From an uncultured Eubacterium sp. (GTDB lineage: Bacteria; Bacillota; Clostridia; Lachnospirales; Lachnospiraceae), in NCBI GenBank assembly GCA_904502145.1, contig CAJGDH010000054.1, positions 1 through 10,054 on the forward strand: DNA of 10,054 bases. The letters are read 5' to 3'. Position 1 is the stretch's first letter. Every line of letters begins with the position of its first letter. The notes under the pieces are model-generated. The model had not been told where the DNA came from and did no database searches. It saw only the letters and a list, made by a program, of their open reading frames with translations. A program made the translations under genes and the position numbers. Positions 1-7,390 of this stretch are shown here, in pieces.

Positions 1-1
1 G

Positions 2-412
2 ATCAAATGTGACGTAGCTCTTCCCTGTGCGACCCAGAACGAGCTCTTCCTGGAAGATGCAAAACAGCTGGTAGCCAACGGATGTATCGCAGTGTGTGAA
101 GGCGCGAATATGCCGACCACTCTCGATGCCACAAAGTACCTTCAGGACAGCGGCGTCTTCTTCATCCCCGGCAAGGCATCCAACGCAGGCGGTGTTGCCA
201 CATCCGCACTGGAGATGTCCCAGAACAGTGAACGTCTCAGCTGGACATTTGAGGAAGTCGATCAGAAACTCCAGACCATCATGGCCAACATCTACAAAAA
301 CATCAATGCTGCCGCAAAACGCTACGGCAAGGAGAATGATTTTGTTTCCGGTGCCAACATCGCCGGTTTCGAGAAGGTCCTCAACGCCATGCTGGCTCAG
401 GGTATCTGCTAA
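2..412 (+). CDS. gdhA: NADP-type glutamate dehydrogenase, C-terminal part (5' truncated by window edge)
   Basis: The frame is open from base 2 to the TAA at 410-412 and gives about 136 residues, the last third of a hexameric glutamate dehydrogenase of roughly 445 residues. Recognisable family segments are DVALPCATQNEL, then CEGANMPTT, then IPGKASNAGGVATSALEMSQN, followed by the helical tail that ends in LNAMLAQGIC. These belong to the Rossmann-type cofactor domain and the C-terminal helices. The enzyme interconverts glutamate with 2-oxoglutarate plus ammonia in the cytoplasm, the main ammonia-assimilation or glutamate-catabolism step in many gut clostridia. The start, promoter and catalytic lysines lie outside the window. 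A strong terminator follows 58 bases after the stop, so this is the last gene of its transcript. The NADP rather than NAD type is inferred from overall similarity to the bacterial GdhA type, not from a cofactor motif visible here. Confidence 0.95.
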   Translation: MKCDVALPCATQNELFLEDAKQLVANGCIAVCEGANMPTTLDATKYLQDSGVFFIPGKASNAGGVATSALEMSQNSERLSWTFEEVDQKLQTIMANIYKNINAAAKRYGKENDFVSGANIAGFEKVLNAMLAQGIC

Positions 413-469
413 ACATTTTCTCACGAAAAGAATACTCGGTTACATACATATTCAATACATTTGTATCAC

Positions 470-513
470 AAAAAAAGTGCGTCGCGGCAAACCTGCCGCG
501 GACGCACTTTTTT
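470..513. terminator. Bidirectional intrinsic terminator between gdhA and the secreted-protein gene
   Basis: An A-run at 470-476, a GC-rich stem (GTGCGTC-GCGGCA pairing with TGCCGC-G-GACGCAC, one bulged base), an AACC loop and a T-run at 508-513. With A on the left and T on the right it can stop transcription from gdhA on the plus strand and from the converging gene whose stop codon is at 531 on the minus strand. Confidence 0.93.
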
Positions 514-530
514 CATTGATCTGTATATCC

Positions 531-1631
531 TTACCTTATCTTTACTTTTTTAACAGGGCTCCATATCCCATATACTTTTTTACCCTTCACTTTTTTGTAT
601 GGGCGGATCTTTGCATAATATGTCTTTTTGGACGGAAAATTCACAATGGTGACCTTTGTTTTTTTCTTGTTGTAGAACCTCTGGATCGTGTAGCTCTTGA
701 AGTTCTTTTTCAAGGAGAAATAGCACTGGTACCCGCTGATCCCTTTGACCTTTTTCCATTTCATGGTTACGGTTTTGGCTTTCGGGGATTTTAGAGAAGT
801 GATTTTTCCTTTTTTGTTCAGTCCGGGTTTTTTCTTCTTCTCCGTCTTTTTTTCTGTTGTTGATTCTTTTGCCGGTTCTACGGGATCCGACGTTTTGTCC
901 GTTGTGTCACCGGAAGGAGGAGTGACCGCCGGGTCGGAAAACCATTTTCTGTAGCGGTAAACAGTCCTGGTCTCCACTTTTGTAGTGTCGTTGGAGGTAT
1001 ACTTGCTGTCCGTCCAGGCTGACCAGTCTCCCCAGGAACTGAAAATCTTATTGTAGCTGACCCATGCACACCGTTTGATGGTGATCCTCTCTTTAAGCCA
1101 CCAGTATGTATCCTTACAGACCGTACTGTATTTGTCACATTTTCTTGCATTCGCCGATTCCGTCAGCGCGATGTTGCTGGTTGAATAAAAGGCATGGAAA
1201 GTGGTATAACTGCCGGTCTTGTTACTTTCGATATATCTGTTATAAGCCTTCTCCAGTTTTGCGCCTCTGCACCAGTGATAATAGATATAACCGATGGTGG
1301 AGGTAGATACGGTCACTTTCTGAGAGCTGGTCTCACTGGCTTTTTTCGGTGTTTTGTTGTATTTGGAATACAAGGTGTGATTCTTATTAAATCCTGCTGT
1401 CCAGCTGGCTGCATAATCGATATTTCCGGAAGATGCTTTCTCCCACAAAGCAGTGCGTGTGGCTTTCCGGTACTGGGTCTTTTTCTCCACCTGCATGGTG
1501 TCGGATGCTTCTGCCGGAGTTGTTGACCATCCTGTCCAGTCCCCCCAACTGCCCGCATATGTACATGCCGGGAACAGATACGTCGCGATCATAAGTAAAG
1601 CCAGCACTTTTACAATGGTTTTCTTCATCAT
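531..1631 (-). CDS. Secreted protein with duplicated W-rich (WGDW) repeats and a C-terminal Fn3-like domain
   Basis: I chose the start at 1631 (366 aa; the adjacent ATG at 1628 is equally possible) because AGGAGG lies 4-7 bases upstream; an upstream in-frame ATG at 1685 has no such site and falls almost at the predicted transcription start. Residues 1-26 are a signal peptide (KK, hydrophobic core, then C-T-Y-A|G). A W-rich module at about 28-55 (SWGDWTGWSTTP, later VEKKTQYR) recurs at about 198-229 (SWGDWSAWTDS, later VETRTVYRYRK). Between them lies a Tyr/Trp-rich segment with four cysteines (HWCRG, RKCDK, TVCKD, KRCAW), enough for two disulfides. A Thr/Glu/Lys linker (about 229-275) leads to a Fn3-like beta domain (about 276-366) of very high lysine content. 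I infer an extracellular or wall-associated role; no enzyme motif or LPXTG anchor is visible, so substrate and function are unknown. Confidence 0.85.
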   Translation of the reverse strand: MMKKTIVKVLALLMIATYLFPACTYAGSWGDWTGWSTTPAEASDTMQVEKKTQYRKATRTALWEKASSGNIDYAASWTAGFNKNHTLYSKYNKTPKKASETSSQKVTVSTSTIGYIYYHWCRGAKLEKAYNRYIESNKTGSYTTFHAFYSTSNIALTESANARKCDKYSTVCKDTYWWLKERITIKRCAWVSYNKIFSSWGDWSAWTDSKYTSNDTTKVETRTVYRYRKWFSDPAVTPPSGDTTDKTSDPVEPAKESTTEKKTEKKKKPGLNKKGKITSLKSPKAKTVTMKWKKVKGISGYQCYFSLKKNFKSYTIQRFYNKKKTKVTIVNFPSKKTYYAKIRPYKKVKGKKVYGIWSPVKKVKIR

Positions 1632-1696
1632 AACTCCTCCTCTAACCGATTCCTTCTTTTTGACAGACATATACCTTCCGGTCATCTCTCTGCCAG

Positions 1697-1725
1697 ATTT
1701 AATAGTACTCTTCTATAAATGTCAA
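1697..1725 (-). promoter_or_regulatory. Candidate promoter of the secreted-protein gene
   Basis: On the minus strand, TTGACA (1725-1720) is followed by 17 bases and TTAAAT (1702-1697). The -35 is perfect and the -10 is weak (4 of 6); an alternative -10, TATTAA, gives only a 15-base spacer. Transcription would begin near 1690, leaving a leader of about 60 bases before the chosen start at 1631. Confidence 0.5.
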
Positions 1726-1747
1726 TGCAACAGAGACAGATAATATT

Positions 1748-2164
1748 TCATTTATGATAGGGATGATGGTGGATGATCCGGTAGCCACGATAGATCTGCT
1801 CGGCCAGGATCATTGCCGCCATAGGGCCCTCCATCCGGAAACAGGACAGGGAAAAGGGCCGGAAAGATTCCGGATAGCTTTCTCCGGTCTCCTCCGTTCC
1901 GATATAGAAAGAGACTTCCTTTCTCCTCTCCCCTTCCCAGGCGGTGATCTTCTCGCTGAACTCTTCCGAGGAAAAGGAAGGACCCGGCACAATATACCAT
2001 CCCTCCTCTGATTTGGTCAGAGATTTCTTCCACTCTTTCTCTTTGCGAATGAGCCTGAGATTGACCTTTCCGTATCTTCCTATTCTTTTCTCATATTCCG
2101 TTATCGCCTTCTTATAAAATGAAGGCATTCCCGACGGACTGTAAAGGTAAATGAAAAACTGCAT
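1748..2164 (-). CDS. Divergent, shortened RlmH-like SPOUT methyltransferase
   Basis: 138 residues, about 20 fewer than typical RlmH, which N3-methylates pseudouridine 1915 of 23S rRNA in the ribosomal decoding region. The N-terminus (YKKAITEYEKRIGRYGKV, 17-34) and the C-terminus (MILAEQIYRGYRII then HHPYHK, 118-138) follow the RlmH pattern, including the nearly invariant terminal PYHK, and SSEEF at 65-69 matches the central LSSEEFA segment. The glycine-rich SAM loop, usually like VIGGAxGLS, is here YIGTEETGES (87-96), and the usual FPHQ before the last helix is replaced by EGPM. The start is supported by AGGGGAG about 6 bases upstream. It could be a diverged RlmH ortholog or a paralogue with another substrate; I leave the symbol empty because the SAM-binding residues are altered. 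No terminator separates it from the downstream secreted-protein gene, so some read-through is likely. Confidence 0.8.
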   Translation of the reverse strand: MQFFIYLYSPSGMPSFYKKAITEYEKRIGRYGKVNLRLIRKEKEWKKSLTKSEEGWYIVPGPSFSSEEFSEKITAWEGERRKEVSFYIGTEETGESYPESFRPFSLSCFRMEGPMAAMILAEQIYRGYRIIHHHPYHK

Positions 2165-2238
2165 AATCTCCCCTGTTTACCAAAGGCCGGTACCGGCACG
2201 CACAAAAGTCCCGGATCAGGCCATACTTAGATGGTCCA

Positions 2239-2267
2239 ATTATAACAGACTGTGGAGGTCATGGCAA
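2239..2267 (-). promoter_or_regulatory. Promoter of the RlmH-like gene
   Basis: On the minus strand, TTGCCA (2267-2262), a 17-base spacer and a perfect TATAAT (2244-2239). The spacing is ideal and only one -35 base departs from consensus. Transcription would start near 2232, giving a leader of about 70 bases that includes the 12-base palindrome GCCGGTACCGGC (2186-2197). Confidence 0.75.
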
Positions 2268-2294
2268 TTTCCCTGTTATCTTCTCCGGGAAATA

Positions 2295-2303
2295 TGCTAT
2301 ACT
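2295..2303 (+). promoter_or_regulatory. Extended -10 promoter element of the ClC transporter gene
   Basis: TGCTATACT is an extended -10 (TG, one base, TATACT). A -35 is poor (TTATCT near 2276-2281), as is common with extended -10 promoters. It lies about 30 bases before the start codon and is divergent from the RlmH-like promoter, with which it shares a compact control region. Confidence 0.5.
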
Positions 2304-2332
2304 TTTTCTAAAAACAGGGAGAAAGGAAGGAA

Positions 2333-3625
2333 ATGAAGATGAAAGAAGAACGGGAAGGATCGGTCCTGAAAAGATTTCTGAAAAGCCCGGTAGGGAAAAA
2401 CATTGCCTATTTTGTCCGTTGGGTGGTCATCGCCTACATCCTGGGCTTTCTGGGAGGGGTGACCGGGGGCGTATTTGCCAGGCTGATCACGGAAGCGACT
2501 AAACTGAGGATGGCATATCCCCGGATGATCTTCCTGATGCCCCTGATCGGGCTTGTGATCGTCTGGCTCTATCATCTGCTTGGTGAAGGGAAAAACAGCG
2601 GCACAAACATGATCCTGGCTTCCATCTCCTCCGACGAGGATATCACCGTCGCCACAGGGCCCCTGATCTTTGTCTCCACGGTCTTCAGCCACCTGGCCGG
2701 AGCATCGGTGGGAAGGGAAGGTGCCGCTCTCCAGCTCGGAGGATGGATGGGATCCCTCCTGGCAAAGATAAGGCTTTTCCGTCTGGATGAAAGGGAGAAA
2801 AAAATGACCACCATGGTGGGAATGGCCGCGGTATTCTCCGCCCTTTTCGGGACTCCGGTGGCCGCCGCATTTTTCAGCATGGAAGTCATCAGTGTTGGGA
2901 TCATTTATTACGCGGCCATGCTCCCCTGCCTCCTTGCCGCTTTTCTGGGACGGGATGTTGCCGTCCTCATGGGAACGGAGTATGAATCATTTCATTTTAA
3001 CGCCCTGCCGCAGCTGGGCATCCAGACCGTACAGCCGGTGGTCCTTCTGGGGCTTCTGCTGTCCCTCCTTGGCATCGCATTTATCATCATTCTCCACGGA
3101 TGTGAGCATAAACTGAAAGAGTGGTTCCCCAACCCTTACATCCGGATCTTCGTGGCAGGAACAGCTTTTGTCCTGCTCACCATTCTGGTGGGAACCGACA
3201 TCTACGAAGGCAGCGGGGCCGAACTGATCAAGATGAGCATAAAAGGTGATGTGGGAATAGAGACCTTTCTCCTGAAGATCCTCTTTACCAGTATCGCCAT
3301 CGGTGCCGGTTTCAAGGGCGGCGAGATCATTCCCACCCTGTCCGTCGGAGCCAGTTTCGGTGCGGCATACGGAAAGATCATCCATTTTGAACCCATGCTG
3401 ATGTCCGCCTGCGGGATGATCGGCCTGTTCGCGGCAGTCACCAACTGCCCCATCGCCTCCATCCTTCTGGGGCTGGAAATGTTCCACGGTGACGGGATCG
3501 CTTTCTTCGCGGCCGTCGTCTCCATCACCTTCAGTCTCTCCGGCTATTACAGCCTCTACGGTACACAGAAATTCATCTACGGCAAACTGAAAAATGTTTA
3601 CCTGAACCGTCTGTCCAACCATTGA
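2333..3625 (+). CDS. ClC-family anion channel/antiporter, with some CLC-F-like features
   Basis: A 430-residue polytopic inner-membrane protein of typical bacterial ClC length with no C-terminal CBS domains. The anion-path segments are visible: GKNSGTNM at 86-93 (helix D position, normally GSGIP in chloride types), SVGREGAALQLGG with the gating glutamate at residue 129, and FKGGEIIP at 327-334 (normally GxFxP). A short cytoplasmic C-terminal tail follows SLYGTQKFIYGK. GKNS plus FKGGE resemble the branch that includes the CLC-F fluoride/proton antiporters, but the fluoride-type residue near position 91 is Thr rather than the usual Met or Asn, and no fluoride riboswitch is evident upstream, so I do not name the ion. 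Two starts are possible: ATG at 2333 (GGAAGG only 2 bases away) or ATG at 2339 (8 bases, better spacing). It converges with the MATE gene, with 21 bases between stops and no terminator visible. Confidence 0.93.
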   Translation: MKMKEEREGSVLKRFLKSPVGKNIAYFVRWVVIAYILGFLGGVTGGVFARLITEATKLRMAYPRMIFLMPLIGLVIVWLYHLLGEGKNSGTNMILASISSDEDITVATGPLIFVSTVFSHLAGASVGREGAALQLGGWMGSLLAKIRLFRLDEREKKMTTMVGMAAVFSALFGTPVAAAFFSMEVISVGIIYYAAMLPCLLAAFLGRDVAVLMGTEYESFHFNALPQLGIQTVQPVVLLGLLLSLLGIAFIIILHGCEHKLKEWFPNPYIRIFVAGTAFVLLTILVGTDIYEGSGAELIKMSIKGDVGIETFLLKILFTSIAIGAGFKGGEIIPTLSVGASFGAAYGKIIHFEPMLMSACGMIGLFAAVTNCPIASILLGLEMFHGDGIAFFAAVVSITFSLSGYYSLYGTQKFIYGKLKNVYLNRLSNH

Positions 3626-3646
3626 TCAGGGAAGCAGCCTCCGCCG

Positions 3647-5053
3647 TCACACCATAACCTTTCTTACCCACCTGCCCCGGACCAGACGGACCATGAAGAT
3701 GGTTCCCCGGAAGAAAAGCTCTATGGTCATAGCCAGCCAGTATCCGTACAGACCCATCCCGGGAACCAGGAAGACCGCCAGAACAAGCCGTACTCCCCAC
3801 ATGGAGAAGAGGTTCATAAGACTGGGTACCAGGGTATCCCCCGCTCCCCGAAACACACCGGTACAGCAGATGGAAGCTCCGTAGAAGGCCTCAGCCACCA
3901 GTTCCATACGGAGGACACCGGTACTGAGTTCCGCCACCCCGGGGTCACTGGTAAGCAAGGAGAACAGATGCGGCGCGGAAATGTACATGACCACTGCCAT
4001 CAGGCTCATGAAAGCCATGCCGGAAAGGACGATCACCCTGGAAAAACTCCTGGTCAGATCCTTCCTCCCGGCACCGATGGTCTGACCGATGATGGTGGTG
4101 GCTGCTATCCCGATGCCGTAGCCGGGCATGTAGCATAATCCTTCCGCCGTGATGGAAAGGGAGTTTGCCGCCACCGCCACCGTGCCCAGATTCGCAACGA
4201 TCCTGGTGGCTGCGATATATGCGCTGCACATGAAGATCTGGTCAAAAGAGATGGGGATGGCGATCTTTGCCGCGGTGGTCAGGGTATTTCTCCTCCACCC
4301 CCAGCTCCCCTTATGTTTAAGGCTCAGTTTCTCATTGCGGAAACAGACGAGATAAAGCATGACAAGGGAGATGACCACCTCCGCCAGGGCCGTACCCAGG
4401 GCAGCTCCTGCCACCCCCAGACCGGCGCCCGGGATCATAAGACTGATCCCGCCGGCAGAAATACTCCTGGAAGGAAAGATAAAGAACATATTGAAAATGA
4501 CATCCAGGATACAGACCAGGGCGGAAAAAAGCCCTGGTGTTTTCATATCCCCGCTGGACTGCATCATTCCTGATGCCAGATATCTCATGATGGCAAAGGG
4601 TATGGAACAGCAATAGATAAAAAAATAGGTTCCGGCATCTGCCAGGATCTCCTCACTTCCCCCCAGCCAGGCCGGGACGGATCTGCTGATCCCGATACCC
4701 ATAAAGGCGATGAAAAGACCTGTCAGCAACAGGACACTCAATGACTGCCGGAAGACATTTCTTGCATCATTCGGTCTGCGTGCACCGGTAAGCTGGGCCA
4801 CCTGTACGGAGAAACCATTGGACAGGCCGATGCAGGTGCCCCCGATCAGCCACGTTGAAGAAGCCACCAGGCCGATGGCCGCGGTGGCATTTGCTCCCAG
4901 ACTTCCCACCATCCCTGCATCGATATACTGCATGGCGATGGAGGTAAGCTGGGCCAGGATAGCCGGAAGGCTCATCCGCAGTACAATACCCAGCTCTTCT
5001 CTCCAGGTCCCTTTTTCATTTCTCAGATATCTTTCAAAATGTGTCTGATTCAT
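3647..5053 (-). CDS. MATE-family multidrug/metabolite exporter
   Basis: 468 residues, the normal length for a MATE transporter, with about 12 hydrophobic segments in two homologous six-helix halves. Family signatures include MSLPAILAQLTSIAMQYIDA near the N-terminus, LGANATAAIGL, a GMMQSSGDMKTP segment in the first half, and the matching GVFRGAGDTLVPSLMNL in the second half. MATE proteins export cationic drugs or metabolites using a sodium or proton gradient; the substrate cannot be read from sequence. The start is 10 bases after the stop of the upstream PP2C gene, with an AAGAAG-type weak ribosome site, so it is very probably co-transcribed and perhaps translationally coupled with that gene. 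The codon use and GC content resemble the neighbouring ClC gene, with no sign of recent transfer. Confidence 0.95.
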   Translation of the reverse strand: MNQTHFERYLRNEKGTWREELGIVLRMSLPAILAQLTSIAMQYIDAGMVGSLGANATAAIGLVASSTWLIGGTCIGLSNGFSVQVAQLTGARRPNDARNVFRQSLSVLLLTGLFIAFMGIGISRSVPAWLGGSEEILADAGTYFFIYCCSIPFAIMRYLASGMMQSSGDMKTPGLFSALVCILDVIFNMFFIFPSRSISAGGISLMIPGAGLGVAGAALGTALAEVVISLVMLYLVCFRNEKLSLKHKGSWGWRRNTLTTAAKIAIPISFDQIFMCSAYIAATRIVANLGTVAVAANSLSITAEGLCYMPGYGIGIAATTIIGQTIGAGRKDLTRSFSRVIVLSGMAFMSLMAVVMYISAPHLFSLLTSDPGVAELSTGVLRMELVAEAFYGASICCTGVFRGAGDTLVPSLMNLFSMWGVRLVLAVFLVPGMGLYGYWLAMTIELFFRGTIFMVRLVRGRWVRKVMV

Positions 5054-5063
5054 CTTCTTTTTG

Positions 5064-6842
5064 TCAGTTACTCTCTATCCCTTTATACACCATACACAAC
5101 ATGGTCAGATCATCGAATTGTTCGGCATCACCGACAAATTCCGCCACGCTGTTTTCCACATTCTCAAGTATGATCTTCGGGCTTCCGCCGGGATTGACAT
5201 TCAGGGCATTCAGCATCCGCTCCGTCCCGTATAATTCAGGTTTACTGTCCGTCGCCTCCGGAACCCCGTCGGTGTATAGGAACAGACTTGAGCCGGGAAG
5301 CATATCGATTTCGTACTCTTTATAGATCATATTCTCCATGGCTCCGACCACAAAGCCGTGACGATCTTTCAACAGCTCAAATCTGCCTCCGGGCATTTTG
5401 ATCACGGGGTACTCATGTCCGGCATTGGCCGCCGTAAGTTTTCCGGTCGAAATCTCCAGGATCCCCACCCATGCCGTCACGAACATCTCTTCCTTGTTGT
5501 TGGAACAGATGGCATCGTTGGTATCCGACAGGATCTTTGCAGGGGATTTATGCATGATGGCATTATTTGCCAGAATGATCTTACAGGACATCATGAACAG
5601 GGCTGCCGGGATGCCTTTTCCGGATACATCCGCCATGACCAGACAGAGATGATCATCGTCGATCAGGAAGAAATCATAGAAATCTCCCCCCACCTCTCTG
5701 GCCGGTTCCATGGCAGCATAGATATCAAACTCATCCCTCTCCGGGAACGGCGGGAACACATTGGGCAGCATATCAGCCTGTATGCGGGTGGCCAGGGCCA
5801 GCTCGGCACCCATCCGCTCCTTCTCTGCCGTGATGGTCTCGATCCGTTTCACATGGTTGTCGATCTCATCCACCAGACTCATCACATCCTGGGACAATTC
5901 ACCGATCTCATTGTTCGGCTGGACCCTGGACAGGTTTGTGATAACCGGCTCACTGTTTTTGGAATCCCTGTAGATCCGGATATTTTTCTGAACCTTCTTC
6001 AGTGGCCGGATGATGATAAGAAGGATCAGGGCAAGGCAGACCCCTGACAGGAAGACCTGGTATGTCATGGCGATAAGACTTCCGCTGGCCGTATCACTCT
6101 TCACCATTTTTATGATCTCGGACAGGTTATATGTCATTCCGATAAACAAGGGCTTCCCGTCCAACATTCCGAAAGAGGAATAATAATCCACATACTCACC
6201 GGCATCCGCAAGATGCTCTTTGTTCCGTTTTGCGCTGCGCATGGCTTCCTGCTGGCTTTCGGACACAGTGACCTCTATTCCCAAAGGATAAACCTCCAGA
6301 TAGTTGCTTCCCCTCACGGAGTTTTTATCCGCGGCACTGAATAAGAAAAACTGCTTCTGGTAACTCTCGTCCGACAATACACAGAATAAATAATCTACGT
6401 GATAGGTTCTCTTGATCTGATTGACCCGGGTGATCAGCCAGGAATAGACGATCTCGGCATACAATTTCTGGTCTTCTTTCGGAAGAGCCTTGATCTCCAG
6501 GGTATCCATGTACTTCAGCTGCAGATGCGGATGATGCTTATCCAGGAGCTGACACTTTTCTTTCGTCTTCAGCCCTTTCCGATAATCCGTATCGTATTCT
6601 ATATCCATATCCTCATGGTGGGTATACCAGTAATTCAGCAGCCATTCATAGGCCGGATATTCCTTGACGGAGTCTTTCACCTCAGCGGCGATCTCGGATG
6701 CCAGCTTTTCTCTCTCCCTTTTTACACCGCCTTCAGAAGCGGCACGCTGAGAGATATAGGTCAGACTGCCGCTTGCCAGTATTCCAATAATGAATAATAA
6801 CGAAATCTGTCTGATAATTCCGATTCTTCTTTTTCTCATCAT
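5064..6842 (-). CDS. Membrane-anchored SpoIIE/RsbU-type PP2C serine phosphatase with extracytoplasmic sensor
   Basis: The start at 6842 (592 aa; the next codon at 6839 is also ATG) is chosen over an in-frame ATG at 6956 because AGGAAG precedes it by 4-7 bases and a promoter lies between the two. The order is: short basic N-terminus, TM1 (about 10-27), an extracytoplasmic domain of about 225 residues, TM2 (about 255-277), a HAMP-like or coiled-coil linker that ends in ELALATRIQADMLP (the usual RsbU-family lead-in), then the phosphatase. Metal-binding PP2C motifs are all present: EVGGDFYDFF (about 384-393), MADVSGKGIPAALFMM (about 403), ANAGHEYPVI, LYTDGVPEAT (about 522) and DDLTMLCM (about 576). 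Such enzymes usually dephosphorylate an anti-sigma-factor antagonist in a partner-switching pathway. No antagonist or anti-sigma gene is nearby, so the target is unknown. The sensor domain's ligand is not recognisable. The downstream MATE gene may be a regulated output, but that is inference. Confidence 0.93.
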   Translation of the reverse strand: MMRKRRIGIIRQISLLFIIGILASGSLTYISQRAASEGGVKREREKLASEIAAEVKDSVKEYPAYEWLLNYWYTHHEDMDIEYDTDYRKGLKTKEKCQLLDKHHPHLQLKYMDTLEIKALPKEDQKLYAEIVYSWLITRVNQIKRTYHVDYLFCVLSDESYQKQFFLFSAADKNSVRGSNYLEVYPLGIEVTVSESQQEAMRSAKRNKEHLADAGEYVDYYSSFGMLDGKPLFIGMTYNLSEIIKMVKSDTASGSLIAMTYQVFLSGVCLALILLIIIRPLKKVQKNIRIYRDSKNSEPVITNLSRVQPNNEIGELSQDVMSLVDEIDNHVKRIETITAEKERMGAELALATRIQADMLPNVFPPFPERDEFDIYAAMEPAREVGGDFYDFFLIDDDHLCLVMADVSGKGIPAALFMMSCKIILANNAIMHKSPAKILSDTNDAICSNNKEEMFVTAWVGILEISTGKLTAANAGHEYPVIKMPGGRFELLKDRHGFVVGAMENMIYKEYEIDMLPGSSLFLYTDGVPEATDSKPELYGTERMLNALNVNPGGSPKIILENVENSVAEFVGDAEQFDDLTMLCMVYKGIESN

Positions 6843-6915
6843 CGTTCTTCCTATCTTTCGAAACTGTATCGTATGAACATGTCCTTCTTCACTCATCTCT
6901 TTTACTAACCCTAAT

Positions 6916-6943
6916 ATTATCACTTTCTGAGTTTCCATATCAA
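6916..6943 (-). promoter_or_regulatory. Promoter of the PP2C-MATE operon
   Basis: On the minus strand, TTGATA (6943-6938), a 16-base spacer and GATAAT (6921-6916), each box 5 of 6 to consensus. Transcription would start near 6909, downstream of the alternative ATG at 6956, which supports translation from 6842. Confidence 0.6.
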
Positions 6944-7014
6944 GACATTCACACAATCATTTTTAAGATGGATCCCGGTTATTATCCAAAACATGGGAAA
7001 TTCCCCTGAAACGA

Positions 7015-7041
7015 CAAAAAAGGGAGCCGTTAAGCTCCCTT
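7015..7041 (-). terminator. Intrinsic terminator after the small membrane-protein pair
   Basis: On the minus strand, AAGGGAGC, the six-base loop TTAACG, GCTCCCTT and a run of T (plus-strand A-run 7016-7021). It starts about 25 bases after the stop codon at 7066 and ends the operon beginning at 7786. Confidence 0.92.
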
Positions 7042-7065
7042 GATCAACCATATTCCATTCATGGA

Positions 7066-7380
7066 TCATTCCGGGTTTCTGCGAAGAGCGGATCTCACGG
7101 AACCTTTGGGGTCGAGGATCAGAAGCCTCACTACCCAGATGACCAGACCCAGGGCGACCACAGAAAGACCCAGGAAGCCGTCGTTGACCATATCCTCCAG
7201 TGCCGGGGTAAAATAAGCCGCACCGAGTTCAGCATACTCGAAGAGGGCATCAACCAGCCACATGATGGAAGCACCCCAGTACATAAAGAGAAGGATCCCC
7301 AGTTTCATGCTGTCGTCCTTGCGTACATACCATTTTACCGTGGCGATAACCGCGGCAAATACCGTGATCAATAAAGTCAT
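7066..7380 (-). CDS. Small conserved membrane protein of unknown function, second gene of pair
   Basis: I take the start at 7380 (104 aa), preceded by GGAGG with a 6-base spacer; a longer in-frame start at 7440 would overlap the upstream gene and lacks a site. Three hydrophobic segments are visible: residues 1-19, about 27-46 and about 67-89, the last followed by a short basic tail (RSALRRN). Residues in or beside the membrane that stand out are YWGASIMWLVDALFEY (34-49), with Asp44 and Glu48, and ALEDMVNDGFLGLS (60-73). I recognise the general type from gut clostridial genomes but know no function for it. It lies 10 bases downstream of another small membrane protein in the same orientation and they are probably translated together, so a two-subunit membrane complex is a reasonable guess, nothing more. 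Confidence 0.85.
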   Translation of the reverse strand: MTLLITVFAAVIATVKWYVRKDDSMKLGILLFMYWGASIMWLVDALFEYAELGAAYFTPALEDMVNDGFLGLSVVALGLVIWVVRLLILDPKGSVRSALRRNPE

Positions 7381-7390
7381 ATGCCGCCTC

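Noticed and set aside
96..794. Long plus-strand open frame across gdhA, the terminator and the secreted-protein gene
   Set aside because: It overlaps gdhA in another frame, crosses a strong terminator and runs antisense to a gene with clear signal peptide and domains; the translation is low-complexity.
1556..1570. Possible lipoprotein cysteine in the secreted protein (FPAC)
   Set aside because: The residues before Cys do not fit a lipobox well, and an ordinary signal-peptidase site (CTYA|G) follows three residues later.
2186..2197. Palindrome GCCGGTACCGGC in the RlmH-like leader
   Set aside because: A perfect 12-base palindrome without a loop or T-run; it could be an operator half-site but 12 bases in GC-rich DNA are weak evidence.
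2165..2332. Possible fluoride (crcB) riboswitch upstream of the ClC gene
   Set aside because: I could not find the conserved crcB core or its pseudoknot pattern; the region is explained by two divergent promoters and a short palindrome.
2987..3622. 211-codon minus-strand frame within the ClC gene
   Set aside because: Antisense shadow of a well-supported membrane protein; no ribosome site and no recognisable domain.
5358..6047. 229-codon plus-strand frame within the PP2C gene
   Set aside because: Antisense to the conserved PP2C motifs; His/Asp-rich translation typical of a reverse-frame artefact.
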